6,242 nt of DNA from an uncultured Clostridia bacterium (lineage in GTDB: Bacteria; Bacillota; Clostridia; Lachnospirales; Lachnospiraceae), in contig CAMHMG010000180.1 in assembly GCA_946186175.1 (NCBI GenBank), positions 1 through 6,242 of the forward strand, written 5' to 3'. Shown here piece after piece: positions 5,268 to 6,242 of the stretch; the stretch's first letter is position 1; every line of letters begins with the position of its first letter. Under the pieces are notes generated by a model. It worked only from the letters and a program-made list of their open reading frames with translations, was not told the DNA's origin and searched no databases. Position numbers and translations under genes: made by a program.

Positions 5268-6242
5268 TTAATCTTCTGAATTTATCTTGAATTTGCCAAC
5301 CTGCTCTCTATGAGTCTTAGCCATCTCATTCTGATAATCGGAGGTTATCGCTATCTGCTCCATGTATGTTGCTAAGCGTGTGAGCTCTTTGCATAGCTCC
5401 TCGTGTTCAGCACTGTTCTTCTCAATAATATCAAGAAACTTTCTGATCTTTTCAATGAACTCCGGAGATGTGGATTCATCTAACATCATATCAACAACCT
5501 CGTCGATATATTCATTCTCTGTTATACTTAAATTAGAAACCTCAAGATTCATATCTTCCATTCTCTTCTTAGATTTTCTGATAGCGTCAGAAACCTCTTT
5601 ACCTGTATCTGAGATCATTGTTGATTCCTCCATAATCTTTTCAACAAGATCTCTGATCATAAACTGAGAATCATTAAGCGCCTTAGCTGTTGTACCAAAT
5701 TCATCGCTGCCAAGCTCATTGATATCTTCCGATACATTATACTCAGATATACGTTTGGCCCATTTCTGAATATCTCCTAATTTTTGTGTATATGTATTAC
5801 TTACTCTAAATGATAACATCGCTGCAAGAACAGTAGTCAAAGCCAAAGTAACCAGTATTGCAAGAATTACTCTTTGATAGCTGTTGTAGTTATCATTATC
5901 ATTTTTTTCTGCATTTTTTGTTGCAAGTTCTGTCACCTCATCCAAAAGCTTATAGGTTTCATTTTCAATCGGTACAAGTTTTTCGATATATAATTTTTGA
6001 GCTTCATCAATACGTTCTTCATCTACCAATTCAGTAATATTAAGCACACACTTGTTAAATTCAACTATATTAAGTTTGCATTTATCATATACTTCTTTTT
6101 CACCTTTGGTAAATTCAAGAATTTCATAGTTAATCATTAATTGATTATTCTTATCCATAAAATCCTTAATCTGATTCCTGTTATCTTCAACCGGAATATT
6201 ATCAAATCTCTCTAATACATCAACAGTACATCTTTCAATTCT
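5268..6242 (-). CDS. Partial chemoreceptor-like protein: 4HB sensor, TM, HAMP, no signalling tip
   Basis: The reading frame is open to the right edge of the window, so the N-terminus lies outside; the first internal Met (codon 6156-6158) is preceded by 28 in-frame codons of the same helical character and is probably not the start. Of 324 visible residues, about 1-120 are helical and look like the later part of a 4HB_MCP ligand-sensing domain. A membrane helix follows (about 125-145), then a HAMP domain (about 146-200, with the typical DEFG motif). Residues 200-324 are predicted helical and mostly charged. The tail VGKFKI resembles the C-terminus of methyl-accepting chemotaxis proteins, but the conserved CheA/CheW-binding hairpin tip is missing and there is not enough length for a normal ~250-residue signalling domain. 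It could be a degenerate receptor, a decoy, or a sensor acting on another partner. No GGDEF, kinase or other output domain is seen in this chain. Confidence 0.75.
   Translation of the reverse strand, partial: RIERCTVDVLERFDNIPVEDNRNQIKDFMDKNNQLMINYEILEFTKGEKEVYDKCKLNIVEFNKCVLNITELVDEERIDEAQKLYIEKLVPIENETYKLLDEVTELATKNAEKNDNDNYNSYQRVILAILVTLALTTVLAAMLSFRVSNTYTQKLGDIQKWAKRISEYNVSEDINELGSDEFGTTAKALNDSQFMIRDLVEKIMEESTMISDTGKEVSDAIRKSKKRMEDMNLEVSNLSITENEYIDEVVDMMLDESTSPEFIEKIRKFLDIIEKNSAEHEELCKELTRLATYMEQIAITSDYQNEMAKTHREQVGKFKINSED

Noticed and set aside
5362..5667. 101-codon plus-strand open frame antisense to the receptor-like gene
   Set aside because: The Ser/Ile-rich translation is typical of the reverse complement of charged helical coding sequence; no RBS or family resemblance.

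Overview
The window is AT-rich DNA with Shine-Dalgarno-led genes and AT-rich intergenic regions. The gene types (a YrvO/NifS-type cysteine desulfurase with MnmA, a SpoVB-like flippase, a membrane GGDEF protein and a 4HB/HAMP receptor) suggest a clostridial Bacillota, possibly Lachnospiraceae. That placement is inference from protein character and base composition; there is no rRNA or other firm marker.

Layout. Positions 1-120 hold no convincing gene but contain two potential RNA hairpins. Positions 121-1206 (minus) encode the tRNA 2-thiouridylase MnmA. Positions 1207-1427 are an AT-rich divergent intergenic region with an extended -10 promoter in each direction. Positions 1428-2543 (plus) encode a six-helix membrane diguanylate cyclase. 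It ends 2 bp from the convergent cysteine desulfurase gene (2546-3727, minus). A 129-bp divergent spacer separates the desulfurase from a MOP-superfamily, SpoVB/MurJ-like lipid-linked oligosaccharide flippase (3857-5239, plus). Last comes a convergent, partial gene (5268-6242, minus) for a chemoreceptor-like protein that enters from beyond the right edge. It has a four-helix-bundle sensor, a membrane helix and a HAMP domain, but no recognisable CheA/CheW-binding tip. No gene-free stretch exceeds about 220 bases.

How the genes work together. The desulfurase and MnmA form a coherent pair: the desulfurase makes a protein persulfide from cysteine, and MnmA uses such sulfur to make s2U34 in the Lys, Glu and Gln tRNAs. 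Both lie on the minus strand but are separated by the oppositely oriented cyclase gene, so they probably are not co-transcribed. The cyclase (c-di-GMP synthesis), flippase (envelope or exopolysaccharide precursors) and receptor-like protein could be linked through surface and motility behaviour, but the sequence does not show this.

Most of the window is ordinary chromosomal content. The points most worth a second look are the receptor-like protein without an output tip, the missing I-site in the cyclase, the split sulfur-transfer pair, and the hairpin with tandem G-A mismatches at the left edge. I found no CRISPR array, tRNA, rRNA, insertion sequence or clear new system.
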